Program-made: the position numbers and the translations under genes | Notes under the pieces: generated by a model | The model's input: the letters and a program-made list of their open reading frames with translations, nothing else | What the model was told of the DNA's origin: nothing | The model's database searches: none | Source of the DNA: Mycetocola zhadangensis | GTDB lineage: Bacteria > Actinomycetota > Actinomycetes > Actinomycetales > Microbacteriaceae | Direction: 5' to 3' | DNA: 64,000 bases | Assembly (NCBI RefSeq): GCF_003668565.1 | Contig: NZ_RCWJ01000001.1 | Coordinates: 806,001-870,000, forward strand | In this document: positions 18,861 through 26,593 of the stretch, piece after piece | How the letters are laid out: every line of letters begins with the position of its first letter | How positions within the stretch are numbered: position 1 is the first letter of the stretch

Positions 18861-20118
18861 CGCTCCGATTCCGGGCACATACTCGGAGCACGACAACGAA
18901 CGGGCACTGCCCGAGCAACACTCCTCACGCCGCACCGACTTCGCGCGTGACCGCGCACGGCTGCTGCACTCCAGTGCGCTGCGCCGGCTCGCCGCGAAGA
19001 CCCAGGTGCTGAGCCCGGCAGCAGGGCTCGACTTCGCCCGCAACCGACTCACACACTCGCTCGAGGTCGCACAGGTCGGGCGCGAGCTCGCCACGAGCCT
19101 CGGGCTTGAACCCGACGTCGTCGATACAGCGTGTCTCGCGCACGACCTCGGGCACCCGCCGTTCGGACACAACGGGGAGCGCGCACTCAACACCTGGGCT
19201 GAGGACATCGGCGGGTTCGAGGGCAACGCGCAGACCCTTCGCATCCTGACAAAGCTCGAGCCGAAGGTCTTTGGCGACGACGGCCGTTCCTATGGACTCA
19301 ACCTCACTCGGGCCAGCCTCGACGCGAGCTGCAAGTACCCGTGGCCAGCCGCGCAGGCTGTGACAGACCCCGGCGGCCGGGCCAAGTACGGATTCTTCGA
19401 CGACGACAGCGACGCCTTCGTCTGGCTGCGTCAGGGAGCACCCGACCGGCAGCGCTGCATCGAGAGCGAAGTGATGGACCTCTCGGACGACATCGCGTAC
19501 TCGGTCCACGACTTCGAAGACGCCATCGTCAACGAGTACATCGACCCCGCGTTCCTCAGCGCGCGGGCCGGTCACTCGTCTCTTATCGCCGCCGTCCAGG
19601 AATGGGCAGGCGCCGACTTCACCCTCGACGACATGTCGGAGGCCTTCGACCGGCTGGCCGCGCATCCGTTGTGGATGTCGAGCTGGGACGGCTCTCGGCG
19701 CGACCTCGGCAAACTCAAGAACTTCACGAGCCAGATGATCGGACACTTCGCGCAGTCGGCCACCCAGGCGACCCGTGCGGCCTACCCGCAGTCGAGCCTT
19801 ATTCGATTCGGCGCGAGCGTCGTTGTGCCGCACGAGGTTGCCGCTGAGATCGCCGTGCTCAAGGGTGTTGTTGCGGCATTCGTGATGGCGAGCGACTCCC
19901 GCCAGCCGATCTACCGCAAACAGCGCGACGTGCTCACCGACCTGGCCGAGGAACTGTACTCACAGGGGCCCGATGCGCTCGATCGCGGCTTCGCCGACGA
20001 CTGGGCCGAGGCATCCAACGATGCCGAACGCAAACGCGTCATCGTCGACCAGGTCGCAAGCCTCACCGACCAGTCGGCACTGGCGTGGCACGAACGCCTC
20101 GCAACGCTGACCCGGTAA
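18850..20118 (+). CDS. dgt: Deoxyguanosinetriphosphate triphosphohydrolase (HD domain)
   Basis: A 422-residue HD-domain dNTPase. The metal-binding residues are in RLTHSLEVAQVGR and AHDLGHPPFGHNGE, with a later Asp in LSDDIAYSVHD. The N-terminus RRTDFARDRARLLHSSALRRL is typical. It lowers dNTP levels, in keeping with its place between dusB and dnaG; dgt-dnaG is a common actinobacterial order. It starts at GTG 18850 within dusB. Confidence 0.94.
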   Translation: MADSAPIPGTYSEHDNERALPEQHSSRRTDFARDRARLLHSSALRRLAAKTQVLSPAAGLDFARNRLTHSLEVAQVGRELATSLGLEPDVVDTACLAHDLGHPPFGHNGERALNTWAEDIGGFEGNAQTLRILTKLEPKVFGDDGRSYGLNLTRASLDASCKYPWPAAQAVTDPGGRAKYGFFDDDSDAFVWLRQGAPDRQRCIESEVMDLSDDIAYSVHDFEDAIVNEYIDPAFLSARAGHSSLIAAVQEWAGADFTLDDMSEAFDRLAAHPLWMSSWDGSRRDLGKLKNFTSQMIGHFAQSATQATRAAYPQSSLIRFGASVVVPHEVAAEIAVLKGVVAAFVMASDSRQPIYRKQRDVLTDLAEELYSQGPDALDRGFADDWAEASNDAERKRVIVDQVASLTDQSALAWHERLATLTR

Positions 20119-20159
20119 ACCGGTGCCTGTGGAGAAGCTGTTCGACACCACCCGATCGG

Positions 20160-20165
20160 TAGGAT
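20160..20165 (+). promoter_or_regulatory. -10 box TAGGAT for leaderless dnaG
   Basis: TAGGAT, six bases, ATG at 20172; no ribosome-binding site. This is identical in layout to the HIT gene start. Confidence 0.6.
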
Positions 20166-20171
20166 AGACGA

Positions 20172-22037
20172 ATGGCCGGCCGTATTCGTTCAAGCGACAT
20201 CGAAGAGGTCAAGTCGCGCACGAACATCGCCGACATCGTGGGCGACCACGTCAGCCTGAAGTCTGCGGGCGTCGGTTCGCTCAAGGGCCTCTGCCCGTTC
20301 CACGACGAGCGCAGCCCCAGCTTCCACGTGCGCCCACAGCTCGGTTTTTATCACTGCTTTGGCTGCGGTGAGTCCGGCGATGCCATCTCCTTCCTGCAGA
20401 AGATGGATCACGTCACCTTCACGGATGCTGTCGAGCGGCTGGCACAGCGGGTCGGCTTCCAGCTCACTTACGAAGACGGCGAAGGCCCGAGCGACTCGAC
20501 CAACCGGGCTCGGCTGCTGGCTGCAAACGCCGCCGCCGAAACGTTCTTCCAGGAACAGCTCGCGACACCGGGCGCCGACCCGGGCCGCCGGTTCCTTGGC
20601 GAGCGGGGGTTCGACCACATCGCCGCTGCAAAGTTCGGTGTCGGGTTCGCACCCAAGAGCTGGGACGCCCTGACCAAGCACCTTCGGTCGAAGGGGTTCA
20701 CCGTTGAGGAGATCACAACAGCAGGTCTTGTCTCGCAGGGTGACCGGGGTGTCTACGACCGATTCCGGGGGCGGCTGATCTGGCCGATCCGAGACGTCAC
20801 CGGTCAGACCATCGGCTTCGGAGCGCGTAAGTTGCTCGACGACGACAAAGGTCCCAAGTACCTGAACACTCCGGAGACGCCGGTCTACCACAAGGCCCAG
20901 GTGCTCTACGGGCTCGACCTTGCCAAGCGTGACGTTTCCCGTAGCCACCGTGTTGTTGTGGTCGAGGGATACACCGATGTGATGGCGTGCCACCTGGCCG
21001 GCGTCACAACCGCCGTCGCCACCTGCGGTACGTCATTCGGTGTCGACCACATCAAAACCCTCCGACGGGTGATGGGTGACGACAACGTCAACGGCGAAGT
21101 GATCTTCACGTTCGACCCTGACGCTGCCGGGCAGAAGGCGGCCATGCGCGCCTTCGCCGAGGAGCGCCGATTCTCTGCCCAGACCTACGTCGCCGTCGCC
21201 CCGGACGGGCTCGACCCGTGCGACCTGCGGCTCAACCGCGGAGATGACGCCGTTCGACGGCTCGTCGACAACAAAGAGCCGATGTTCGAGTTCGTGATCC
21301 GCCAGACCCTGGCGAGTTTCGACCTCGAAACCGTCGAAGGCCGCGTTGGGGCACTTCGCGCGGCAGCTCCGGTCATCGCCGACATTCGCGACCCCTCCCT
21401 CCGTCCCGGCTACACGCGGGTGCTTGCCCGACACCTGGGCGTCGACCTGCCCGAGGTTCAGGCAGCCGTCTCCCGGGCCGCGAAGGGATCCGCAAGCGCG
21501 GCTGCAGACAGCCGGTCTCGCCAGGGACAGGGCAGCGGACAGGCAACCGAGGTAGTGGAGCGGCCCGCGTCCATCCGCGACCTGCCCCGCGACCCGGCGA
21601 CACGGCTTGAGCGTGACGCGCTGATGGCCATCCTCCAACACCCGGCCCTGGCCGGGCGTGAGCTGGTGCAGCGCGCCATGCTCACCACCTTTGTGAACCC
21701 GACCCTCGCCGTTGTGCGAGACGCGATCGCTGCGAGCATGGATGCCTTCGGTACCGACGCCTGGTTCACCCGGGTCAGCGAGATGGTACCGACACCGATG
21801 GTCGGGGTCGTACAGCAGCTCGCCGTTGCCCCGATCCCTGAACGGTCGGAGCGCGACCTCACGGCGTACGTAAGCGAGATCACCGTTGCGCTGATTGACC
21901 GTGAACTGCTCCGCCAGTCGCATGAGTTGCTCGGCAGGTTGCAGCGTGTCGATCCAAAGGAGCGAGAGAGCTACCGGTCGCTGCAGCGACAGCTGATGGC
22001 CCTTGAGGGCGAGCGCAGGAGCCTTCGCGAGGGCTGA
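20172..22037 (+). CDS. dnaG: DNA primase
   Basis: A 621-residue primase that makes RNA primers at the replication fork. The N-terminal zinc ribbon reads CPFH...CFGC (about 39-65). The catalytic core and TOPRIM domain follow, with VVVEGYTDVMA and FTFDPDAAGQKAA (metal-binding Asp residues), then a C-terminal helical DnaB-interaction region (about 480-620). Start ATG 20172 follows the leaderless-type box. It is probably transcribed separately from dgt. Confidence 0.97.
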   Translation: MAGRIRSSDIEEVKSRTNIADIVGDHVSLKSAGVGSLKGLCPFHDERSPSFHVRPQLGFYHCFGCGESGDAISFLQKMDHVTFTDAVERLAQRVGFQLTYEDGEGPSDSTNRARLLAANAAAETFFQEQLATPGADPGRRFLGERGFDHIAAAKFGVGFAPKSWDALTKHLRSKGFTVEEITTAGLVSQGDRGVYDRFRGRLIWPIRDVTGQTIGFGARKLLDDDKGPKYLNTPETPVYHKAQVLYGLDLAKRDVSRSHRVVVVEGYTDVMACHLAGVTTAVATCGTSFGVDHIKTLRRVMGDDNVNGEVIFTFDPDAAGQKAAMRAFAEERRFSAQTYVAVAPDGLDPCDLRLNRGDDAVRRLVDNKEPMFEFVIRQTLASFDLETVEGRVGALRAAAPVIADIRDPSLRPGYTRVLARHLGVDLPEVQAAVSRAAKGSASAAADSRSRQGQGSGQATEVVERPASIRDLPRDPATRLERDALMAILQHPALAGRELVQRAMLTTFVNPTLAVVRDAIAASMDAFGTDAWFTRVSEMVPTPMVGVVQQLAVAPIPERSERDLTAYVSEITVALIDRELLRQSHELLGRLQRVDPKERESYRSLQRQLMALEGERRSLREG

Positions 22038-22074
22038 TCGGCGCGGTTCAGCCCGGTGAGAGGGCGGCATGGGG

Positions 22075-22080
22075 CAGGAT
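22075..22080 (+). promoter_or_regulatory. -10 box CAGGAT for leaderless ABC ATPase gene
   Basis: CAGGAT, six bases, ATG at 22087. This layout favours the second of two in-frame ATG codons (22069 and 22087) as the start. Confidence 0.45.
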
Positions 22081-22086
22081 AGGACC

Positions 22087-22932
22087 ATGATCTCCTCGCC
22101 ACACACAGGTGACGCCGCAGTTGTCGACGATCTCACCATCGATTATCCGGCGCGCCGGCCAAGCCCGGCACACCGTGCCGTCGACGGCGTGAGTATCCGG
22201 GTCGGCAGCAACGAGGTGATCGGGCTCGTCGGTGAGACCGGGTCGGGTAAGTCCACACTCGCCCGGGTGCTCGCTGGAGACCTCACAAGTGCGAGGGGCA
22301 CAGACCCTGCCCCTGTAATTTCCGGTGGACAGGCGCACGTCCTCGGTCATGCGCTTCGTGGCATCCGTCGAAAAGCACTCACGCAGTTGACATTCCACGT
22401 CGCATATTTGCCACAGGATGCCGCGGCGCGGTTGTCTCCCGAACTCACGGTCGCAGACATCATCGGCGAGCCCATCCTGGCTCGTGACCGTCACTACAAC
22501 CGCAAAGCGGTCGGCTTGCGCGTCGCCACAATGCTCGACCAGGTGCAGCTGCCACTTGCGTTGCTCGACAAATACCCCTTTGAGCTCTCGAGCGGCCAGC
22601 GCCAGCGCGTGGCCATTGCACGTTCACTCGTGCTGTCCCCGCGGCTGTTCATCGCAGATGAACCGACGGCCGGGATCGACGTCACAGTTCGCGCATCGAT
22701 CAATGAACTCATTGAACGGTTGCGTGTCGAAGGAGACTTCGCCGCCATCCTGGTGAGCCACGACCTGCCCCTGCTTCGACACACCACGCGTCGTGTGGCT
22801 GCGCTGCACCAGGGCCGCATTGTGGGGCTCGCGCCGATCGATGAATTGCTCCGTGAGCGGGCACACCCATTTCTGGCGGGTCTCGCCGAGGCAGACGAAC
22901 ACTCGGTGGTCGACGCGAATCGCCCGGCGTGA
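22087..22932 (+). CDS. Orphan ABC transporter ATP-binding protein
   Basis: A 281-residue ATPase resembling the oligopeptide/dipeptide (DppD/OppD-F) class. Walker A is GETGSGKST (about 51), the signature LSSGQRQR (about 168), Walker B LFIADEPTAGID (about 190) and the H-loop VSHD (about 222). No permease or binding protein lies nearby, so its partners must be elsewhere or it has another role. Start ATG 22087 fits the CAGGAT-N6 box. tRNA-Asn follows. Confidence 0.85.
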   Translation: MISSPHTGDAAVVDDLTIDYPARRPSPAHRAVDGVSIRVGSNEVIGLVGETGSGKSTLARVLAGDLTSARGTDPAPVISGGQAHVLGHALRGIRRKALTQLTFHVAYLPQDAAARLSPELTVADIIGEPILARDRHYNRKAVGLRVATMLDQVQLPLALLDKYPFELSSGQRQRVAIARSLVLSPRLFIADEPTAGIDVTVRASINELIERLRVEGDFAAILVSHDLPLLRHTTRRVAALHQGRIVGLAPIDELLRERAHPFLAGLAEADEHSVVDANRPA

Positions 22933-22988
22933 CGCTCTCGATTTTGTGTTTCGCAAAGCTTTGGTAAAGTATTCACGCAACGAAATAT

Positions 22989-23061
22989 TCCTCGATAGCT
23001 CAATTGGCAGAGCAATCGGCTGTTAACCGGTAGGTTCTTGGTTCGAGTCCAAGTCGAGGAG
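22989..23061 (+). tRNA. tRNA-Asn (GTT)
   Basis: A 73-base cloverleaf. Acceptor stem TCCTCGA/TCGAGGA, D arm GCTCAATTGGCAGAGC, anticodon loop CTGTTAA with GTT at 23022-23024, T loop TTCGAGT. The CCA is not encoded. A strong terminator follows three bases later. Confidence 0.97.
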
Positions 23062-23063
23062 CG

Positions 23064-23100
23064 AAAAGGCCACAAGGGCTCCACCCCTGTGGCCTTTTTT
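23064..23100 (+). terminator. Terminator after tRNA-Asn
   Basis: AAAAGGCCACA(A)GGG pairs with CCCCTGTGGCC and runs into six T residues. The long GC stem with a T tract is a classical intrinsic terminator. Confidence 0.88.
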
Positions 23101-23109
23101 CATGCAGCA

Positions 23110-23150
23110 AAATAGCGCCGGCCCGGGTTTCCCCGCGGTCGGCGCTATTT
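23110..23150 (-). terminator. Terminator after def
   Basis: AAATAGCGCCG and CGGCGCTATTT form a perfect 11-bp stem around a 19-base loop, just downstream of the def stop on the minus strand. The minus-strand 3' side ends in TTTT. Confidence 0.7.
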
Positions 23151-23160
23151 CTTTTGAGGC

Positions 23161-23727
23161 TCAGGCGTCGAGGTCGTCGACCCCGGGCATCCACTGGGCG
23201 CCGGGGACACCCCAGCCCATCTTGCGGGTGACCTTCGCAACGATCTTGCGGTCGTGCTTGCCGAGCCTGTCGACGTAGAGATACCCGTCGAGGTGGTCGA
23301 ACTCGTGTTGGAGGATCCGAGCACGCCAGCCGCTCACGCGCAGCTCGACGGGGTTTCCGTCGAGGTCGACTCCTGTGACGATCGCGTCATCGCCGCGGCG
23401 CAACGGAAAGCGCTCACCCGGGAACGACAGGCAGCCTTCCGCTTCCTCCTCCTCGTCCGGTTCGCCCGCAGGCGGCGGGGTGATCCAGAGTTCCGGGTTG
23501 ATGACGACACCCCGCCACGGGCCGAACTCGTCGGTGTCGTAGCCGTAGACGAAAAGTCGGAGGGGCACGCCCACCTGAGGTGCAGCGAGGCCGACACCTG
23601 GAGCGGCATCCATGGTGTCGAACATATCGGCGACCAACTGCCGGAGGGAGTCATCAAAGACGGTCACAGGGTCAGCGGGGGAGTGCAGCACAGGGTCACC
23701 CGTGATGCGAATGGGGAGAATGGCCAT
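23161..23727 (-). CDS. def: Peptide deformylase
   Basis: A 188-residue metalloenzyme that removes the formyl group from new proteins. All three motifs are present: GVGLAAPQVG (about 45), EGCLSFPG (Cys ligand, about 102) and QHEFDHLDG (His ligands, about 149). A TAGGCT box six bases upstream of the ATG (plus-strand 23734-23739) indicates a leaderless start, arranged back to back with an identical box for the divergent DMT gene. Confidence 0.97.
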   Translation of the reverse strand: MAILPIRITGDPVLHSPADPVTVFDDSLRQLVADMFDTMDAAPGVGLAAPQVGVPLRLFVYGYDTDEFGPWRGVVINPELWITPPPAGEPDEEEEAEGCLSFPGERFPLRRGDDAIVTGVDLDGNPVELRVSGWRARILQHEFDHLDGYLYVDRLGKHDRKIVAKVTRKMGWGVPGAQWMPGVDDLDA

Positions 23728-23733
23728 TCGTTG

Positions 23734-23739
23734 AGCCTA
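23734..23739 (-). promoter_or_regulatory. -10 box TAGGCT for leaderless def
   Basis: On the minus strand TAGGCT is followed by six bases (CAACGA) and ATG 23727; no ribosome-binding site. Confidence 0.6.
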
Positions 23740-23757
23740 ACCAGTTCGCGCCCGTTG

Positions 23758-23763
23758 TAGGCT
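23758..23763 (+). promoter_or_regulatory. -10 box TAGGCT for leaderless DMT transporter
   Basis: TAGGCT, six bases (CACATC), then GTG-ATG at 23770. It mirrors the def box only 18 bases away, forming a compact divergent promoter pair. Confidence 0.6.
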
Positions 23764-23769
23764 CACATC

Positions 23770-24696
23770 GTGATGTTTGCGAGCAACGACTTCAACGAGC
23801 TGACGGCGGAGTTCGTTCGCAACCCCAGCCAACTGATCGGCATCCCACTCGCCATAATCGGTGCGGTATTCCTGTCGCTCGGCGCACAATTCCAGCACCG
23901 CGGTGTCACCAAAGTGGAGTCCACAAGCGGCGCTGACGCGACAAGCGGACTCAGCGTTCGGCAGATGAAGTTGCTGCTCACCCGGCCGTCGTGGGTGCTC
24001 GGAACGCTGATGCTCGGATTCGCGATCGCGTTTCAGCTCAGCGCCCTCGCCTTCTCGCCGCTGATCATTGTGCAGCCCCTCGGCGCGATCGCACTCGTGA
24101 TTACATCGATCCTTAACGCGCGTATCAACAAGGTGAAGCTCAACCATGCGAGCGTCGTCGCGATCGCCGCCTGTGTGGGCGGCGTTGCATTGTTCGTGAC
24201 CGTCGCCGCCCTCGTCGGTGGTGAGAAGCCGGTCTCCGACCTGGACCTCATCATCATTCTCGTCATGCTTGGTGTTGTCCTCGCGCTCTTTGCGCTCGGT
24301 TTCGTCTTTTTCCGCAAGCGGTCGAAAGCGATCTTCTTCATCCTGGCTGCCGGGATCATTTACGGTTTCGTTGCGACGCTCGCGAAGGTAGTCATCAACC
24401 GCATCGTCAACGAGAACTTCGATTGGCTCACGATCCTCTGCGTCATTGCGTTGCTCGCCGCCACCGGTATTGGCGCCTACTTCGTGCAGACGGCGTACTC
24501 GTCGGGCCCGCCAGACCTCGTCATCGCTGGCCTCACGGTCGTCGATCCGATGGTGGCCGTCGCCATCGGAATCGTCGTTCTCGACGAGGCGAGTGGGGCT
24601 CCTCTCTGGGCCGTGTTCGGGTTCGCCATCGCCGGCGCTCTCGCCGTCTGGGGAGTGTTCCAATTGGCACGGCACCATCCGCAGGTTCAGGCCTAG
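23770..24696 (+). CDS. DMT-family (EamA/NIPA-like) membrane transporter
   Basis: A 308-residue membrane protein with about nine hydrophobic segments, the first near residues 20-38 (IGIPLAIIGAVFLSLGAQFQ) and the last near 280-300. The internal repeat and motifs such as FSPLIIVQPLGAIALV and VDPMVAVAIGIVVL fit the drug/metabolite transporter superfamily, close to the NIPA-like branch. The substrate is unknown. Start GTG 23770 (followed by ATG) fits the TAGGCT-N6 box. Confidence 0.85.
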   Translation: MMFASNDFNELTAEFVRNPSQLIGIPLAIIGAVFLSLGAQFQHRGVTKVESTSGADATSGLSVRQMKLLLTRPSWVLGTLMLGFAIAFQLSALAFSPLIIVQPLGAIALVITSILNARINKVKLNHASVVAIAACVGGVALFVTVAALVGGEKPVSDLDLIIILVMLGVVLALFALGFVFFRKRSKAIFFILAAGIIYGFVATLAKVVINRIVNENFDWLTILCVIALLAATGIGAYFVQTAYSSGPPDLVIAGLTVVDPMVAVAIGIVVLDEASGAPLWAVFGFAIAGALAVWGVFQLARHHPQVQA

Positions 24697-24698
24697 AG

Positions 24699-24730
24699 CG
24701 AACCGGACTGCCCCGCTAAGAACCGGTTCG
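24699..24730. terminator. Bidirectional hairpin between convergent genes
   Basis: CGAACCGG and CCGGTTCG make an 8-bp stem with a 16-base loop at the junction of the DMT gene and the convergent flavoprotein gene; it overlaps the end of the latter. T tracts are weak. Confidence 0.35.
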
Positions 24731-25831
24731 TTCGTCGGACTTTGTGCCCCCGGTTGGCGTGTCCGAACGTATCGCCTCCGGCGGGTAAACACGACTCTGA
24801 ATGGCGCCCGCCACGTGGGCGGCGTCACGACCGACGCCCCCGATTAGCCCGCTGGTTAGCCCGAACTGAAATGGGAAGCCCACCGTGTAAAGGCCCGGCA
24901 CTGCGTCAACGACACCCCGTATGGAGATCGGCCACCCGTGCGCGTCGAGGGGGAGTCCGTCCACCCAGTCTAGATTCGGCCGATAGCCCGTCGCCCAGAC
25001 GATGGAGCGCGGCGTGAGAACGTCGCCGTCCTGTGTGACCGGTCGCCCGGCATCCGTTCCGGTTATCCTGGCCACGCGCATGATCCCGGCGCGATCGATG
25101 TCGCCTGGAGAGACCGAGATAAGCGGGGCGCCGCGGTCGTGAAAGGTGGCGGCGACTTTGCGCCCAACCGGAGTTGCCGTTGTTAGAAGGTGGCTCACCA
25201 GGGCCCAGTACGCCGCCCCAGCGAAGCGGAAGATGGCATCCGGGATGTGAGGTGTGGGGCGCCCCGCGACCGTGACGTCGTGGGACCGTGCGAGATCGAG
25301 CGCTATTTGCAGCCCCGAGGTACCGGACCCTACGACAAGCACCGTGCCCGAAGGCAAATCGTCCGGCTTGCTGTAGCCGCTGCTATGGAGCTGGCGAATG
25401 TCCGCGGCGATGTCGGTGGCGAACGCCGGGACGTGTGGCAGTGGGTGGGTGCCCGTCGCCAGAACGACCGAATCTGCCTCCATCAGTCCTGAACTGGTTT
25501 GGACGAGATATCGATCACCAGCATTCGTCACTCGTGTCACCGACGTTGAAAGGTGGACTGGAGCCGATAGGGTGCCTGCGTACACATTCAAGTAGTCAGC
25601 AAACTCATCCTTTGACGGAAGTGACGCCGGCGGAGCGGGGAATGGCAGGCCAGGAAGCCCGTCATGCACCGCTGGCGTGAACAGTCGGAGTGAGTCCCAA
25701 CGCTCGCGCCACGGGTCACCGATCGCTTCAGCTCGGTCCACCACCACACAACTGACCGACCGTTCTTCGAGCTCGTGGGCGACCGCGAGACCAGCTTGTC
25801 CCGCTCCGATGATGATGGTGGACGGTTCCAT
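24716..25831 (-). CDS. FAD-dependent oxidoreductase (CzcO/monooxygenase-like)
   Basis: A 371-residue flavoprotein. An N-terminal FAD fingerprint (IIGAGQAGLAVAHELE), a second nucleotide fingerprint (VVGSGTSGLQIALDLA, about 165-180) and the ATGYRPNLDW motif (about 300) match single-component flavin monooxygenases and related NAD(P)H oxidoreductases. The substrate is not evident. I place the start at ATG 25831, with GGAGG four bases upstream; a GTG one codon earlier is too close. It is divergent from a TetR gene with a palindrome between, so TetR probably controls it. Confidence 0.88.
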   Translation of the reverse strand: MEPSTIIIGAGQAGLAVAHELEERSVSCVVVDRAEAIGDPWRERWDSLRLFTPAVHDGLPGLPFPAPPASLPSKDEFADYLNVYAGTLSAPVHLSTSVTRVTNAGDRYLVQTSSGLMEADSVVLATGTHPLPHVPAFATDIAADIRQLHSSGYSKPDDLPSGTVLVVGSGTSGLQIALDLARSHDVTVAGRPTPHIPDAIFRFAGAAYWALVSHLLTTATPVGRKVAATFHDRGAPLISVSPGDIDRAGIMRVARITGTDAGRPVTQDGDVLTPRSIVWATGYRPNLDWVDGLPLDAHGWPISIRGVVDAVPGLYTVGFPFQFGLTSGLIGGVGRDAAHVAGAIQSRVYPPEAIRSDTPTGGTKSDERTGS

Positions 25832-25841
25832 CACTCCTCCG

Positions 25842-25858
25842 TTAGAATCAGGCTCTAA
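25842..25858. promoter_or_regulatory. Likely TetR operator (TTAGA-N7-TCTAA)
   Basis: An inverted repeat TTAGA - ATCAGGC - TCTAA lies in the short gap between the divergent flavoprotein and TetR genes. The position and symmetry suit a TetR dimer that represses both. TAGAAT inside it could also be a -10 box for tetR. Confidence 0.55.
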
Positions 25859-25882
25859 TGAGTGGAAGGGTACTCGAGCGAC

Positions 25883-26521
25883 ATGGAGACGGTCAAGGGC
25901 TCACGCCAACGATTGCGAGTCGAGCAAGCCGCGGCCACTCGAGCGCGCATCATCGAGGCGGCGACGTCGCTGTTCATGGAACGCGGTTACGTGGCGACCA
26001 CAATTGACTCTGTAGCTGAACGAGCGGGTGTTGTGGTCCAAACGATCTACAACGCGATTGGCAACAAGTCGGCTGTGCTCAACGCCGTCTTCGACGCAAC
26101 CGTTGCAGGCGCTCAGTCGCCGACGCCTGTCCCGGAGTTCATGAGCGAGCGGATGGAATCGACGAGCGAAATCGAGGAGGCGGTCGCTGTGCTCACCGAT
26201 TGGCTTGTTGAGGTGAATACCCGCGCCCACCAGATGCACAGACTGATCCGTCAGGCCGCCGCCGTCGACGCTGATGTTGACGAATTGGAACGAAACAGGG
26301 CCCTCAGGCGACTGCGCAACTACGAAGAAGCCGCGCGTCGATTTCGAGTGCTTGGAGGACTGGGAGCGGAAACAACCGATTCGGAGGTGGCCGCGTCAAT
26401 CTGGGCGGTCGGACATCCGGATACATATCGTGCGTTGATTCTGGATTCTGACTGGACGGAAACGGCATATCGTGAATGGTTGCGTGGCGCGATCCGCGCG
26501 CTAGTAACCACCGGTTCCTAG
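25883..26521 (+). CDS. TetR family transcriptional regulator
   Basis: A 212-residue regulator with an N-terminal helix-turn-helix (ARIIEAATSLFMERGYVATTIDSVAERAG split around residues 20-50, then VVVQTIYNAIGNKSAVL) and a variable ligand-binding C-terminus. It is probably a repressor of the divergent flavoprotein gene, and the inducer is unknown. The start is uncertain: ATG 25883 is used, with GGAAGGG 13 bases upstream; an in-frame GTG at 25862 would add seven residues. Confidence 0.88.
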   Translation: METVKGSRQRLRVEQAAATRARIIEAATSLFMERGYVATTIDSVAERAGVVVQTIYNAIGNKSAVLNAVFDATVAGAQSPTPVPEFMSERMESTSEIEEAVAVLTDWLVEVNTRAHQMHRLIRQAAAVDADVDELERNRALRRLRNYEEAARRFRVLGGLGAETTDSEVAASIWAVGHPDTYRALILDSDWTETAYREWLRGAIRALVTTGS

Positions 26522-26593
26522 GACAACGAGGGACTCGCGTCTCCCGGCACCATTCGGACTGGGTATCCGGTCGTGCTGACGCTGCGGTCGGCG

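Noticed and set aside
23000-23194. Minus-strand 64-codon frame with LGLEPRTYRLTA
   Set aside because: It is antisense to tRNA-Asn and its terminator; the same kind of artefact.
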